The notes under the pieces were generated by a model. The model ran no database searches, was not told where the DNA came from, and saw only the letters and a list, made by a program, of their open reading frames with translations. The translations under genes and the position numbers were made by a program. Shown piece after piece: positions 34,264 to 42,602 of a stretch of 64,000 nucleotides of DNA (position 1 is its first letter; every line of letters starts with the position of its first letter). The stretch comes from Bacteroides cellulosilyticus (GTDB taxonomy: Bacteria; Bacteroidota; Bacteroidia; Bacteroidales; Bacteroidaceae). The DNA lies in contig NZ_CP081903.1 of NCBI RefSeq assembly GCF_020091405.1, positions 2,542,501 to 2,606,500 of the forward strand. The letters run 5' to 3'.

Positions 34264-34736
34264 CATTTTCAGAGTACATAGAGAATTTGGCCGAACGCCA
34301 TGTCGATATCCGGCACAAGGAGAATGACGAGGTACATTTCCTTTCATCCGAACGGGAGAAGCACACGGCACTGGACAGCGTGCTCCACTATCCGGCGGTG
34401 ATTCTGGACCGTGGCTCAGGGTTCGGATATGGCGGTGCTACGGGGGCATACCTGAAGGATCGTGATTATCTGCTCTTTGTATTGGAACATGTGTCCGATA
34501 CTTCAGACTACGAACAGATAGAGGCCGCACTTGATAAGTGCGAGCGCATTCTTGATGAGATGCTGAACCAGGTACTTGAAGACAAAAGGAAGAACCGCCA
34601 ATGGATTGCCTTTTCACTTGAAGAGGTAGAAGCGGATTATGTGGTGAATATTGATAGCCAGCTTTATGGGGTGATCGCGGCAATACACTTGTCGCAACCC
34701 TATAAGGCTGTTAACTGTAGGAAGGCATTCAACTGA
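34260..34736 (+). CDS. Small structural phage protein
   Basis: 158 residues, overlaps the preceding gene by 4 bp. Mixed alpha/beta with DRGSGFGYGGATGAYLKDRDYLLFVLEHVSDTSDYEQIEAAL. Resembles tail completion or minor head proteins in size and order. Function not recognised. Confidence 0.55.
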   Translation: MTFSEYIENLAERHVDIRHKENDEVHFLSSEREKHTALDSVLHYPAVILDRGSGFGYGGATGAYLKDRDYLLFVLEHVSDTSDYEQIEAALDKCERILDEMLNQVLEDKRKNRQWIAFSLEEVEADYVVNIDSQLYGVIAAIHLSQPYKAVNCRKAFN

Positions 34737-34737
34737 T

Positions 34738-36183
34738 ATGGCAGATACGGTTGAAACACTTAAAGAATTAGCCCGGCAGGTACGATATGCTACGCAGGAG
34801 GGAGAAAACACGGGAGAACGTGTTGGACGTACCTTGGTGGGCATTTTGAATCTGTTATCACAGTGTTCTTTGGAAGAACTGAATAAAATCTTCCTTCATA
34901 AATCCAAGCCTGACGAAACTCCTTTCCTGCTGAAATTATTAGGAGGTGCCGAAGTTGGCGAAACAATAGACTCATTAGTTGCCGGGAAAGGGATTCTACT
35001 TAAAAATGGCCGTGTACAGGCTGATACTTTGGAAGCTCGTTTTGCTCTCATTGTTCAAGAAGTGATATTCAACCGGCTTTCTGCCATGGAAAGTGATTAT
35101 TCTTTTTCTGAATCGGGCACGATTGAGAGCGTAGAACTTCTGGAGGATGGCACTTACCGTTTACCGCTCCGTAAACGTTTGGAGAATGATTTCACGGCTT
35201 TGGATGAAAATGATATCATTTACGGCATGGTAAACAACCTTGCCTCCGGAGGAGGAGATTATTATACTTCCTGGTTACGTGTCCTGCATGTGGATACTTC
35301 CGCTAATGTGATTACTGCTGTTCTGTATCCGGATAGTGAAGTTCCAGGGGGAAAGAATTACCCGCCGGAGCCATTGATGATAATAACGCGTCGCGGCAAT
35401 CCGGTCAATGAAGATCGTCAGGCGTACTGGTATCTTTCTACTCGTGAGAAATGTATCTGCATGCTCGATGGCGTAACGAAACCCATACTGGAAGAGCATA
35501 ATTACGCCATTATCATCGGCAGACTGAAACAGTTATCATTATTCGATAACCTGCCTATAAATTACCGGCATAGCTATGTCTATTGCAGGGGTATAGCCTT
35601 TCAGGAACGCCTACAGATTCAGTATCCGGGGATTCCTGTCGTTTCCCTTGTGGACCGCGGAGACTGGAGCTCCGAGGTTGCTGCTTCTGATAATCCCTAT
35701 TCTGTATCTTCTACGTCTGCGGATACCGTATGGCATTACGGGTGTCGTTGGCAATGTCTGATTAACGGCACGCTTGATGAGCCCCGATTCGGTTCGACGG
35801 GATGGGCCATGAAAGAAGGAAACCCAAACTTCTCTATTGATATATCTTCTGCCAACGATTGGAGGATAGACCTGGACAAGATGGATGAAAACGGCAATCT
35901 TGTTGATGATCTGGACGTGCTCACTATAACCGGAATGCTATATAACCGGGATGTTACTGAACATATACTTGATGCTGATGTGGAGTGGACGCGTGATAGC
36001 GGTAATATTACGGAAGATAACGCCTGGGCAGTGAAACATGCCGACACGGGAAAAGTGCTGGTGCTCAGGCGTGATGATCTCGGAACGAACTTTGTGCAGG
36101 TCGGTTCCTGTAAATTTAAGACTACCGTGCTGCTGCGTGACGGTAAGAATGTATACCCTGATGAAATAGAAGTTGTGATATGA
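34738..36183 (+). CDS. Tail fibre or baseplate protein
   Basis: 481 residues. Starts with a helical domain MADTVETLKELARQVRYATQEGENTGERVGRTLVGIL, which recurs in Bacteroides phage fibre proteins as an attachment domain, then beta-rich regions with GDYYTSWLRVLHVD and a C-terminal beta-sandwich. Overlaps the next gene by 4 bp. Likely part of the adsorption structure. Confidence 0.6.
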   Translation: MADTVETLKELARQVRYATQEGENTGERVGRTLVGILNLLSQCSLEELNKIFLHKSKPDETPFLLKLLGGAEVGETIDSLVAGKGILLKNGRVQADTLEARFALIVQEVIFNRLSAMESDYSFSESGTIESVELLEDGTYRLPLRKRLENDFTALDENDIIYGMVNNLASGGGDYYTSWLRVLHVDTSANVITAVLYPDSEVPGGKNYPPEPLMIITRRGNPVNEDRQAYWYLSTREKCICMLDGVTKPILEEHNYAIIIGRLKQLSLFDNLPINYRHSYVYCRGIAFQERLQIQYPGIPVVSLVDRGDWSSEVAASDNPYSVSSTSADTVWHYGCRWQCLINGTLDEPRFGSTGWAMKEGNPNFSIDISSANDWRIDLDKMDENGNLVDDLDVLTITGMLYNRDVTEHILDADVEWTRDSGNITEDNAWAVKHADTGKVLVLRRDDLGTNFVQVGSCKFKTTVLLRDGKNVYPDEIEVVI

Positions 36184-37301
36184 AGACAAAGAAAATAGAA
36201 GTAAACTACAAACCTCTTAGCGTACATATGGCGATTAACGAGGTTGGTTCCGTATCATCATTGCAAACGTATGATGCGGTGACGGGAATCTTTGAGGCGG
36301 ACTATACGTTGACGCCATTGGTGTTGTTGCCTCAATGTGATGTTGTTGACAAGGATGGTATTATTAAGGAATTTAATATAAATTCCTCTCTAACCAATCT
36401 TAAGTGGTATGAAATCATTGATGGCAAAAGAATCCTGATTGAAACGACGAATACCGGTTATGAAATCACTCAGGAAGGCTCAAATAAAGGTCAGATAAAA
36501 GTAAAGAAGAATGCCGCACTCTTGCACCCTATAACGTTGGATTTTTATGCAGAATACCTGGATACGCGCACAAATCAGATCATCGTTTACCGTCAGTCAA
36601 AATTAATAAAATGTATCAATGCTACCAATGCCAATCCTTTATTGACGCTTGATAGTGAATCTACCCATTTATACAACCCCTGGGAGGACCCTGTACAGCA
36701 GACCATAGTAGCTACCCTGATGGCAGGTGAAACCGATTTTACCGGTGTATCAGCAAAAAGAAAATTCTTCTGGTACAAACGTCGTGAAAATGGCACCCTG
36801 ACGCTTGCCGGTTCTGATGAATTTGATCTTGATGTGGTCAGTGTGAATGATAATGTGCTTGTCATTGATCGCGAGGCGATAGGAGAAAAGGAGACCTACA
36901 TTTGCAAGGCTACCTTTTCCCCTGATGGTTCCCCGGCTGCCTCACCGACGGATGCGGACCCTACGGCTACCACTACTATTGTGCGTCGTCTCCCGAATTA
37001 TGATTACGACATAACCAATCTGCCGAACCGTATTGCTCCTGGAACAGTGACCGTAAATCCCAAAGTCGTGGTAACAGGAGCGAAAGGCATTATCGGCAAT
37101 GCCATGCAGGAGTTGAAAGCGACCTGGTATAAGGACAGTACGGTTATCGGGACCGGTGAATCCCCCTCTCTTTCCGCCAATAATGTGACCAGCGGATTAT
37201 TGGGTGTGGATATGACAGACAAGGGTAATTACAAGATACTGACAACCAGTGACGGAAAGGCAATATTAGCAAGTGCTGATAAAGTAATAATAGCAAAATA
37301 A
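36180..37301 (+). CDS. Ig-like domain tail protein
   Basis: 373 residues, almost entirely beta-strands with several Ig-type repeats (KRKFFWYKRRENGTLTLAG, ATWYKDSTVIGTG, MTDKGNYKILTTSDGKAI); the WYK...G.Y pairs are characteristic. Acts outside the cell as part of the tail adsorption apparatus. Preceded and followed by other structural genes. Confidence 0.65.
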   Translation: MKTKKIEVNYKPLSVHMAINEVGSVSSLQTYDAVTGIFEADYTLTPLVLLPQCDVVDKDGIIKEFNINSSLTNLKWYEIIDGKRILIETTNTGYEITQEGSNKGQIKVKKNAALLHPITLDFYAEYLDTRTNQIIVYRQSKLIKCINATNANPLLTLDSESTHLYNPWEDPVQQTIVATLMAGETDFTGVSAKRKFFWYKRRENGTLTLAGSDEFDLDVVSVNDNVLVIDREAIGEKETYICKATFSPDGSPAASPTDADPTATTTIVRRLPNYDYDITNLPNRIAPGTVTVNPKVVVTGAKGIIGNAMQELKATWYKDSTVIGTGESPSLSANNVTSGLLGVDMTDKGNYKILTTSDGKAILASADKVIIAK

Positions 37302-37319
37302 CAATTAAATTTTAAGAAT

Positions 37320-37628
37320 ATGGCTAATTACATCAAAGTAACAGAAAAGGTGGCTGCGTCAATGGGATTGACAAGCATCCGCAACAAGACTGCAGACGGG
37401 AATTATCTATTATGGCAGGCTGACATCCTGCGCTTTCCGGGAGACGACATATTTTCCCGTGCGGCTTATTGCGGTGGAGCCGTGCTGACTCCCAATGCCG
37501 CAAAAGAAGAAGTGGATGGTACTGATCATCCTGTGCAGGTTGCTACACCTGAAAGGTTCCTGTTTTCCTCGGAGCAATCTCCGTCTGAAGAGGAAAAATC
37601 GGAAATAAATAAGGAGGATGAGGTATGA
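37320..37628 (+). CDS. Small phage protein of unknown function
   Basis: 102 residues. N-terminus KVTEKVAASMGLTSIRNKTADGNYLLWQADILRFPGDDIFSRAAYCGGAVL, acidic tail. It overlaps the following gene by 4 bp. Probably a minor tail protein. Confidence 0.55.
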   Translation: MANYIKVTEKVAASMGLTSIRNKTADGNYLLWQADILRFPGDDIFSRAAYCGGAVLTPNAAKEEVDGTDHPVQVATPERFLFSSEQSPSEEEKSEINKEDEV

Positions 37629-38665
37629 GTATAGCAACCCGACAAGTGAATGTAAGATTTTCGCCGAAGGCGGGAACTTACACTACTATTATCCAGTCTC
37701 CAAGCGGGGACCTTTATCAGGAATTTGAAGGATCCGTGGGGGCAATCGGTGCTATATCGCCCGATTTTTCCCAGACGCAGCCGCAGTTGGTGTTTATTGC
37801 GACCTCGTCCCGCGTGGCGGAAGGTATTTCCATACCTATCTCTTGTGACTGGTATTTCAACAGTGTGAAGCTCACTTTCACCAATAATGTCTCCACTAAT
37901 GTGTTTAATGGAGAGACAGGGCATTTCCGCAAGTTGCCGTATGTTGCAGGGACGCAGGATTATTGGGGCTTGAAAATCTTGAAAAACCTGGTTGTGGCTG
38001 CGGGCGCGGCTCCTTGCAGCATTAAGGGAGAAGCCATAGTCGTATATGGTAATGTCACCGATAAGGTAGAGGCTATCTACAATATCCCTATTCGTCGGGC
38101 TACCGGTTCTCCTTATTTTGTTACTATTGCCGCTGGAGATAACAAGTATTATACCATCACAGAAAAAGGCGGTAGCTGCATACTCAAGGCTATGACTTAT
38201 CAGGCGGGTGTTTCTGTTACCTCTAATCTGACTTACAAGTGGTATAAGTTGGTTGGCGGTGCCTGGTCCTTACTCTCAGGAAAAACGGCGCAGACATTGA
38301 CGGTTACAGGTGATATGGTAGATTGCTATTCCAGCTTCAAATGTGTTGTCTCGCAAGGGGGAACTGAAATCGGTACGGATATACAAGGCGTAATGGATGC
38401 TTCAGACCCTTATGATATCATTCCTAATCCAAGTCCGGCTGATGAGACGATTGTCGAAGAGGGCGATACTGTGGTGTATACTCCTATGGTTGTGAAAAGA
38501 GGCTCTACGACTAAGGCAATGGAGATGAACTTTAATTTTACCGCCATTGATAGTGTAGGACTTATCCTTGGGCAAGCTACTAACCAGGCAAACTTTACTG
38601 TGACCTATGCGATGTGTGAACAGGCTGGTACGGATGTAGGCGTGTATATTGAAACTGTGTCATAA
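37625..38665 (+). CDS. Ig-like domain tail protein
   Basis: 346 residues; beta-rich with Ig-like units such as SNLTYKWYKLVGGAWSLLSGKTAQTLTVTGDMVDCYSSFKCVV and the 'CDWYFNSVKLTF' pattern. Similar architecture to the 373-residue gene upstream. Surface-exposed tail component; binding to host glycans or mucus is possible but not shown. Confidence 0.65.
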   Translation: MSIATRQVNVRFSPKAGTYTTIIQSPSGDLYQEFEGSVGAIGAISPDFSQTQPQLVFIATSSRVAEGISIPISCDWYFNSVKLTFTNNVSTNVFNGETGHFRKLPYVAGTQDYWGLKILKNLVVAAGAAPCSIKGEAIVVYGNVTDKVEAIYNIPIRRATGSPYFVTIAAGDNKYYTITEKGGSCILKAMTYQAGVSVTSNLTYKWYKLVGGAWSLLSGKTAQTLTVTGDMVDCYSSFKCVVSQGGTEIGTDIQGVMDASDPYDIIPNPSPADETIVEEGDTVVYTPMVVKRGSTTKAMEMNFNFTAIDSVGLILGQATNQANFTVTYAMCEQAGTDVGVYIETVS

Positions 38666-38683
38666 ATTTTAAAATGTAATTGT

Positions 38684-39487
38684 ATGCCGATAGCGAGTGT
38701 AACAAGAAGTGTAAAGTATGCACAGAAGGGTGCTCCCGGAAAGAGTGGGCGTATTCCGTATCCGGCCGGAGAGTACAATCTATATACTTCCTATATTTGT
38801 ACAGATACGGTTACTCCTTATGTGTTGGATGGGAAGTATTATGTAATGAATCGAAATACGACATGGGTAGGACAGGGTATGCCCTCAAATATCAATTCTC
38901 CTCAGAAGGATGTTGCGGTAAATGGATCGAAAGCCACTTGGACGCTTGTTGAAGACTATACAGCTATTTTCGTGGAGATTCTGATGGCTAACTTCGCTAA
39001 ATTAGCGAGTGCCATCTTTTCAGGAGATTACATGTTTTCGCAGCAGGGGGTTGACGCTGATGGTAATCCGACATCGAATTATGAGGAATTTAATACGGGG
39101 AATTTTGTACCTAATCTGCTTCTGGATTTTGCCACGGGCTTATTCAAAGGGAATAAAGTAGAGTTGACGGGACAGATTTCTACCGCTTCTGAAGGTAAGC
39201 GAATTGTTATTGATCCAACTACTAATAGTATTGCGATGTATGATTTCCTTGGAAATCTTGTTGGAAAGATTAGCTTTTCTACTGTAGAAGACTATACTTC
39301 TCCTGTAATTGAACTATATGATATGGCTCCAACAGGTGTTATAGGTGGTAAGACGACAATTATGCCGGGTAGTGTATCGTTGGAATCTTTATATTTCGGT
39401 GATAAATATTCGGTTCATATATCTCCTTACATCGGCATTCAATTTCGAAAAAATGATGTTACAACTAAAACATATGGTAATAGTTAA
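38684..39487 (+). CDS. Tail fibre stalk protein
   Basis: 267 residues. Short collagen-like start (KGAPGKSGR), then beta-rich repeats (LLLDFATGLFKGNKVELTGQISTASEGKRIVIDPTTNSIAMYDFLGNLVGKISF) typical of phage fibre shafts. Last fixed gene before the invertible cassette; the fibre tip is likely supplied by the genes at 39590-41287. Confidence 0.7.
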   Translation: MPIASVTRSVKYAQKGAPGKSGRIPYPAGEYNLYTSYICTDTVTPYVLDGKYYVMNRNTTWVGQGMPSNINSPQKDVAVNGSKATWTLVEDYTAIFVEILMANFAKLASAIFSGDYMFSQQGVDADGNPTSNYEEFNTGNFVPNLLLDFATGLFKGNKVELTGQISTASEGKRIVIDPTTNSIAMYDFLGNLVGKISFSTVEDYTSPVIELYDMAPTGVIGGKTTIMPGSVSLESLYFGDKYSVHISPYIGIQFRKNDVTTKTYGNS

Positions 39488-39543
39488 TTGATATACGAGA
39501 ATTTATAATTACAAAACGAGATCAAAAAATAAATGTTGAATTT

Positions 39544-39572
39544 GGGCGTTTTTCGCTATAGTTTAAACGCCC
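39544..39572. repeat. Hairpin at the left edge of the cassette
   Basis: GGGCGTTT (39544-39551) pairs with AAACGCCC (39565-39572), just outside and into the first bases of the inverted repeat. No T run follows it, so it may be part of the recombination site rather than a terminator. Confidence 0.55.
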
Positions 39573-40048
39573 GTTAAAAATACAAGGATATGGAGAAGAC
39601 TACAATTAAGGACTACAACAATGGCTTGGAAACCAAGGATAGCCTAAGTAAAGTGAAAGCTGTTGATGGTTCCGGTAATGATATACTTGTTAATCCTGGA
39701 ATTGTCGTACAATCTGGAGGGTGTGGAAGATACACTCCGGATGAAAGGGTATCGCAAAGCAAATGGTACAGAATTGCTTTGGGGCGTTATGGGAATGTTC
39801 CTCATGCTGTGCTCTTGATGGTAGGCAACTATTATAATAGTGAGGTTCCAAGTTCTCAGTTACTATATATCCATGCTGATGGATATAGTGATAGGCAATC
39901 TATTGTTCAGTTGGCAAATTCCGGCAGAGTAATAAGTAAAGCTCGAATTTTATATCAAGCATCAACGGCTAACGGGCCAATGCTTGATATATTTATTCGA
40001 ACTGCAAAAACAAATCAATTAACGCTTTCTTACTCATGTAACATGAAT
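39567..40048 (+). repeat. 482-bp perfect inverted repeat, left arm
   Basis: Every base compared is identical to the reverse complement of 40829-41310 (x pairs with 80877 minus x). It covers the fibre gene leader and the first 153 codons. Confidence 0.95.
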
Positions 40049-40123
40049 TTTACTTTCCAATCACCGATTGAAGTTCCTGAAGAACCTGATGCGGGATATT
40101 CAGTCAAAGAATTTTCATTTTAA
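39590..40123 (+). CDS. Phase-variable tail fibre protein, expressed copy
   Basis: 177 residues. N-terminal 153 residues lie in the inverted repeat and are identical to the reverse-strand copy at 40556-41287; the ending differs (FTFQSPIEVPEEPDAGYSVKEFSF). Contains a beta-rich domain with RYTPDERVSQSKWYRIALGRYGN, like fibre tips. Leader motif GCCCGTTAAAAATACAAGGA directly precedes the ATG and recurs before the next fibre ORF. Followed by a terminator at 40129-40150. As the copy reading from the tail operon it should be the expressed one in this orientation. Confidence 0.75.
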   Translation: MEKTTIKDYNNGLETKDSLSKVKAVDGSGNDILVNPGIVVQSGGCGRYTPDERVSQSKWYRIALGRYGNVPHAVLLMVGNYYNSEVPSSQLLYIHADGYSDRQSIVQLANSGRVISKARILYQASTANGPMLDIFIRTAKTNQLTLSYSCNMNFTFQSPIEVPEEPDAGYSVKEFSF

Positions 40124-40128
40124 AAGAG

Positions 40129-40150
40129 GGCGACTACGGTCGCCTATTTT
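40129..40150 (+). terminator. Terminator after the expressed fibre gene
   Basis: GGCGAC/GTCGCC stem with loop TACG and a TATTTTTG tail. It would limit read-through into the second fibre ORF. Confidence 0.7.
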
Positions 40151-40186
40151 TGTACCATGTCTTTTGCCCCTTAAAAATACAATGGT

Positions 40187-40549
40187 ATGGAAAAAGTTTA
40201 TTTGAAGGATTCAGATGTAGTGAACGAATTGATAACCACAATTCCGGTTGCTACAACTGAGAAAAATGGTCTTAAACCCGCCAGTGATGTAAGAAAGGAA
40301 AAGATGATCGCAACCACAACCTCAAGAATTGTGTATGAAGGATCATCCTCAACAACAGCAATATCTACCTCCTTACTTATCAGTCTTGCCGCTTACGGTG
40401 GCGGGCCAATGACCTTATTCTATATGACCATTAACAGGTCAGTCGATGTTTTGAAAGCCCCCACTATCATTTTAAATCGGATAGGTGGGGCAAATGCTCC
40501 GACAACTCTACGATTTAAAATATGGTCAACGAAGTACCGGAGCGTTTAA
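40187..40549 (+). CDS. Second fibre ORF inside the invertible segment, probably truncated
   Basis: 120 codons. Begins MEKVYLKD with PVATTEKNGLKPASDV, the 'ATt.KNGL.sa.d' motif found in many phage tail-fibre proteins. The leader GCCCCTTAAAAATACAATGG matches the first fibre gene leader. The stop at 40547-40549 is followed by sequence that still reads as fibre C-terminus in shifting frames up to 40768, so the ORF looks frameshifted. In the inverted state this gene would lie on the opposite strand. Confidence 0.6.
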   Translation: MEKVYLKDSDVVNELITTIPVATTEKNGLKPASDVRKEKMIATTTSRIVYEGSSSTTAISTSLLISLAAYGGGPMTLFYMTINRSVDVLKAPTIILNRIGGANAPTTLRFKIWSTKYRSV

Positions 40550-40768
40550 AACATATTAGAGCATACGCAACAACGCCATCCATATATATAAAGATTCGAA
40601 TACTATTATACTACTTATGATATTGTACTTTATCAGTAGTCTAATCAAGATGAAGTTGACGCAGGCGACAATATTGATGTGACACACAATAATAGTAGGG
40701 GCACTATGCCTATATTTAAAATGAAAACCTGTGTTATAATTCCGTCGTCGGTTACCTCTCTTAAATAA
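40550..40768 (+). pseudogene. Frameshifted remainder of the second fibre gene
   Basis: Successive pieces in different frames read LKHIRAYATTPSIYIK, YYTTYDIVLY and, open to 40768, SNQDEVDAGDNIDVTHNNSR then PSSVTSLK. Together they look like one fibre C-terminal domain broken by at least three small indels. Its last codons overlap the 3' end of the reverse-strand fibre gene. Confidence 0.5.
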
Positions 40769-41287
40769 CTTTGACGAATATCCCGCATCAGGTTCTTCAG
40801 GAACTTCAATCGGGTTGGAAAGTAAAGTATTCATGTTACATGAGTAAGAAAGCGTTAATTGATTTGTTTTTGCAGTTCGAATAAATATATCAAGCATTGG
40901 CCCGTTAGCCGTTGATGCTTGATATAAAATTCGAGCTTTACTTATTACTCTGCCGGAATTTGCCAACTGAACAATAGATTGCCTATCACTATATCCATCA
41001 GCATGGATATATAGTAACTGAGAACTTGGAACCTCACTATTATAATAGTTGCCTACCATCAAGAGCACAGCATGAGGAACATTCCCATAACGCCCCAAAG
41101 CAATTCTGTACCATTTGCTTTGCGATACCCTTTCATCCGGAGTGTATCTTCCACACCCTCCAGATTGTACGACAATTCCAGGATTAACAAGTATATCATT
41201 ACCGGAACCATCAACAGCTTTCACTTTACTTAGGCTATCCTTGGTTTCCAAGCCATTGTTGTAGTCCTTAATTGTAGTCTTCTCCAT
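40556..41287 (-). CDS. Silent, inverted copy of the fibre gene
   Basis: First 153 residues identical to the fibre at 39590-40123, then a different ending (TLLSNPIEVPEEPDAGYS). After GYS one base is missing relative to the left copy; restoring it would end the protein at VKVI, about the same length as the left copy, so the 243-residue frame with its unusual hydrophobic tail is probably an artefact of a one-base shift. It has no obvious upstream operon and should be silent until inversion brings it behind the tail operon. Confidence 0.6.
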   Translation of the reverse strand: MEKTTIKDYNNGLETKDSLSKVKAVDGSGNDILVNPGIVVQSGGCGRYTPDERVSQSKWYRIALGRYGNVPHAVLLMVGNYYNSEVPSSQLLYIHADGYSDRQSIVQLANSGRVISKARILYQASTANGPMLDIFIRTAKTNQLTLSYSCNMNTLLSNPIEVPEEPDAGYSSKLFKRGNRRRNYNTGFHFKYRHSAPTIIVCHINIVACVNFILIRLLIKYNIISSIIVFESLYIWMALLRML

Positions 41288-41310
41288 ATCCTTGTATTTT
41301 TAACGGGCGT
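40829..41310 (-). repeat. 482-bp perfect inverted repeat, right arm
   Basis: Reverse complement of 39567-40048. The two arms enclose a 780-bp central segment (40049-40828). Confidence 0.95.
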
Positions 41311-41362
41311 ATGAAGCACAATTTGCCTCTGCTGAATTACTTTGTTATCTTCACGGGCAAAA

Positions 41363-41971
41363 ATGATTTACGCATACATTAGGGTGAGTACCGATAAACA
41401 AACTGTCGAAAACCAGCGATTTGAAGTGCAGAATTTTGCCAATGAACGCAAATTAGTGATTGATAAGTGGGTTTCGGAAACGGTGTCAGGCACAAAGGCC
41501 GCTAAAGACAGAAAGTTGGGCCCACTTTTAAAGAGAATGAAGAAGGGTGATACGCTCATACTTTCTGAAATTAGCCGGTTAGGTCGTAATCTTATGGGAA
41601 TTATGTCGATGCTCAACCTCTGCATGACGAAAGAAACCTTTGTGTTGACAGTAAAGGAAAGATATGAGCTTGGCAATAACATTAATAGCCAGGTACTGGC
41701 TTTCGCTTTCGGGCTGTCAGCTCAGATTGAGCGTGATTTAATTTCTCAACGTACCAAGGAGGGGCTTGCCAGGCGTAAAGCAAGCGGTCAGCAATTGGGT
41801 CGGAAGAAGGGCGATAAGAATACACATTATAAACTCACCGGAAAAGAAAATATAATCCGGACTATGCTTAATTATGGTTACTCAAAGGCTGCTATCTGTA
41901 GAAAACTGAAATGTAACTTTAAAACACTTGATGACCATTTATTAAGAATGAATGTCCTATGTACCGGCTAA
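41363..41971 (+). CDS. Serine DNA invertase/resolvase next to the fibre cassette
   Basis: 202 residues from the ATG at 41363 (the open frame extends upstream from a TTG). Serine-recombinase catalytic domain: nucleophile Ser9 in YIRVSTDKQ, LILSEISRLGRNLMG and the E-helix QIERDLISQRTKEGLARRKASG; C-terminal helix-turn-helix GYSKAAICRKLKCNFKTLDDHL. Length matches Hin/Gin/Cin and Bacteroides Mpi-type invertases, not large integrases. It starts 52 bp from the right arm of the inverted repeat, the classical arrangement of an invertible cassette. Confidence 0.9.
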   Translation: MIYAYIRVSTDKQTVENQRFEVQNFANERKLVIDKWVSETVSGTKAAKDRKLGPLLKRMKKGDTLILSEISRLGRNLMGIMSMLNLCMTKETFVLTVKERYELGNNINSQVLAFAFGLSAQIERDLISQRTKEGLARRKASGQQLGRKKGDKNTHYKLTGKENIIRTMLNYGYSKAAICRKLKCNFKTLDDHLLRMNVLCTG

Positions 41972-42013
41972 GCTACATGCTACTTTTGCCTATATTTCAT
42001 TCATTTATACATT

Positions 42014-42538
42014 ATGGCAAAAGCAGAAGTTTTATTCAAGATCATCCGCAAATGGGAAGGCGGATGGAGTGATCACAAAAATGACAAAGGTGGTAAAACC
42101 AACATGGGTATTACCTTGTCAACATGGAGATCATGCGGTTATGACAAAGACGGTGATGGCGATATCGATGCGGATGATCTACGATTGATTACTCCGGAAG
42201 ATGTATTCAATATCTTCAAAAAGTATTATTGGGACCGTTATCAGGCTGATTTTATACATAACCAGCCCATTGCCAACATTTGTGTGGACTGGGTATGGGC
42301 TTCCGGACGTTCGGGAATCACAAGGGTACAGCAACTCCTACAGATTAAGGTGGACGGTATTGTAGGGCCTCAGACGGTTGCCAGTATTAATCTGGCCAAC
42401 CAGTGCCAGTTGTTTGAAGCTGTCAAGGCGGACCGGATCCGGTTTGTTGAAGAAATCTGTAAAAAGAATCCGTCGCAGCTTGTGTTCCGGAAAGGATGGT
42501 TGAACCGAATCAATGATTTCAAGTTCTCTGTTCGCTAA
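42014..42538 (+). CDS. Endolysin, GH108-type N-acetylmuramidase
   Basis: 174 residues. KWEGGWSDHKNDKGGKTNMGIT at 13-34 matches the family catalytic region with Glu15; the C-terminal half holds the peptidoglycan-binding-like DGIVGPQTV segment. Residues 44-55 (DKDGDGDIDADD) form an EF-hand-like calcium loop inserted between them. No signal peptide, so release depends on the holin 13 kb upstream. Lysis genes are thus split in this phage. Confidence 0.85.
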   Translation: MAKAEVLFKIIRKWEGGWSDHKNDKGGKTNMGITLSTWRSCGYDKDGDGDIDADDLRLITPEDVFNIFKKYYWDRYQADFIHNQPIANICVDWVWASGRSGITRVQQLLQIKVDGIVGPQTVASINLANQCQLFEAVKADRIRFVEEICKKNPSQLVFRKGWLNRINDFKFSVR

Positions 42539-42566
42539 TTTCTTGTCCTTTTTCCCACTCTCTTCA

Positions 42567-42602
42567 GCCTTTAGTTTTGTGCCTGAAACTAAAGGCTTTT
42601 TT
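42567..42602 (+). terminator. Terminator abutting the next start codon
   Basis: Perfect 11-bp stem GCCTTTAGTTT/AAACTAAAGGC, loop TGTGCCTG, six T ending exactly one base before the ATG at 42603. The U-run would also be the leader of the next gene in read-through transcripts. Confidence 0.8.
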
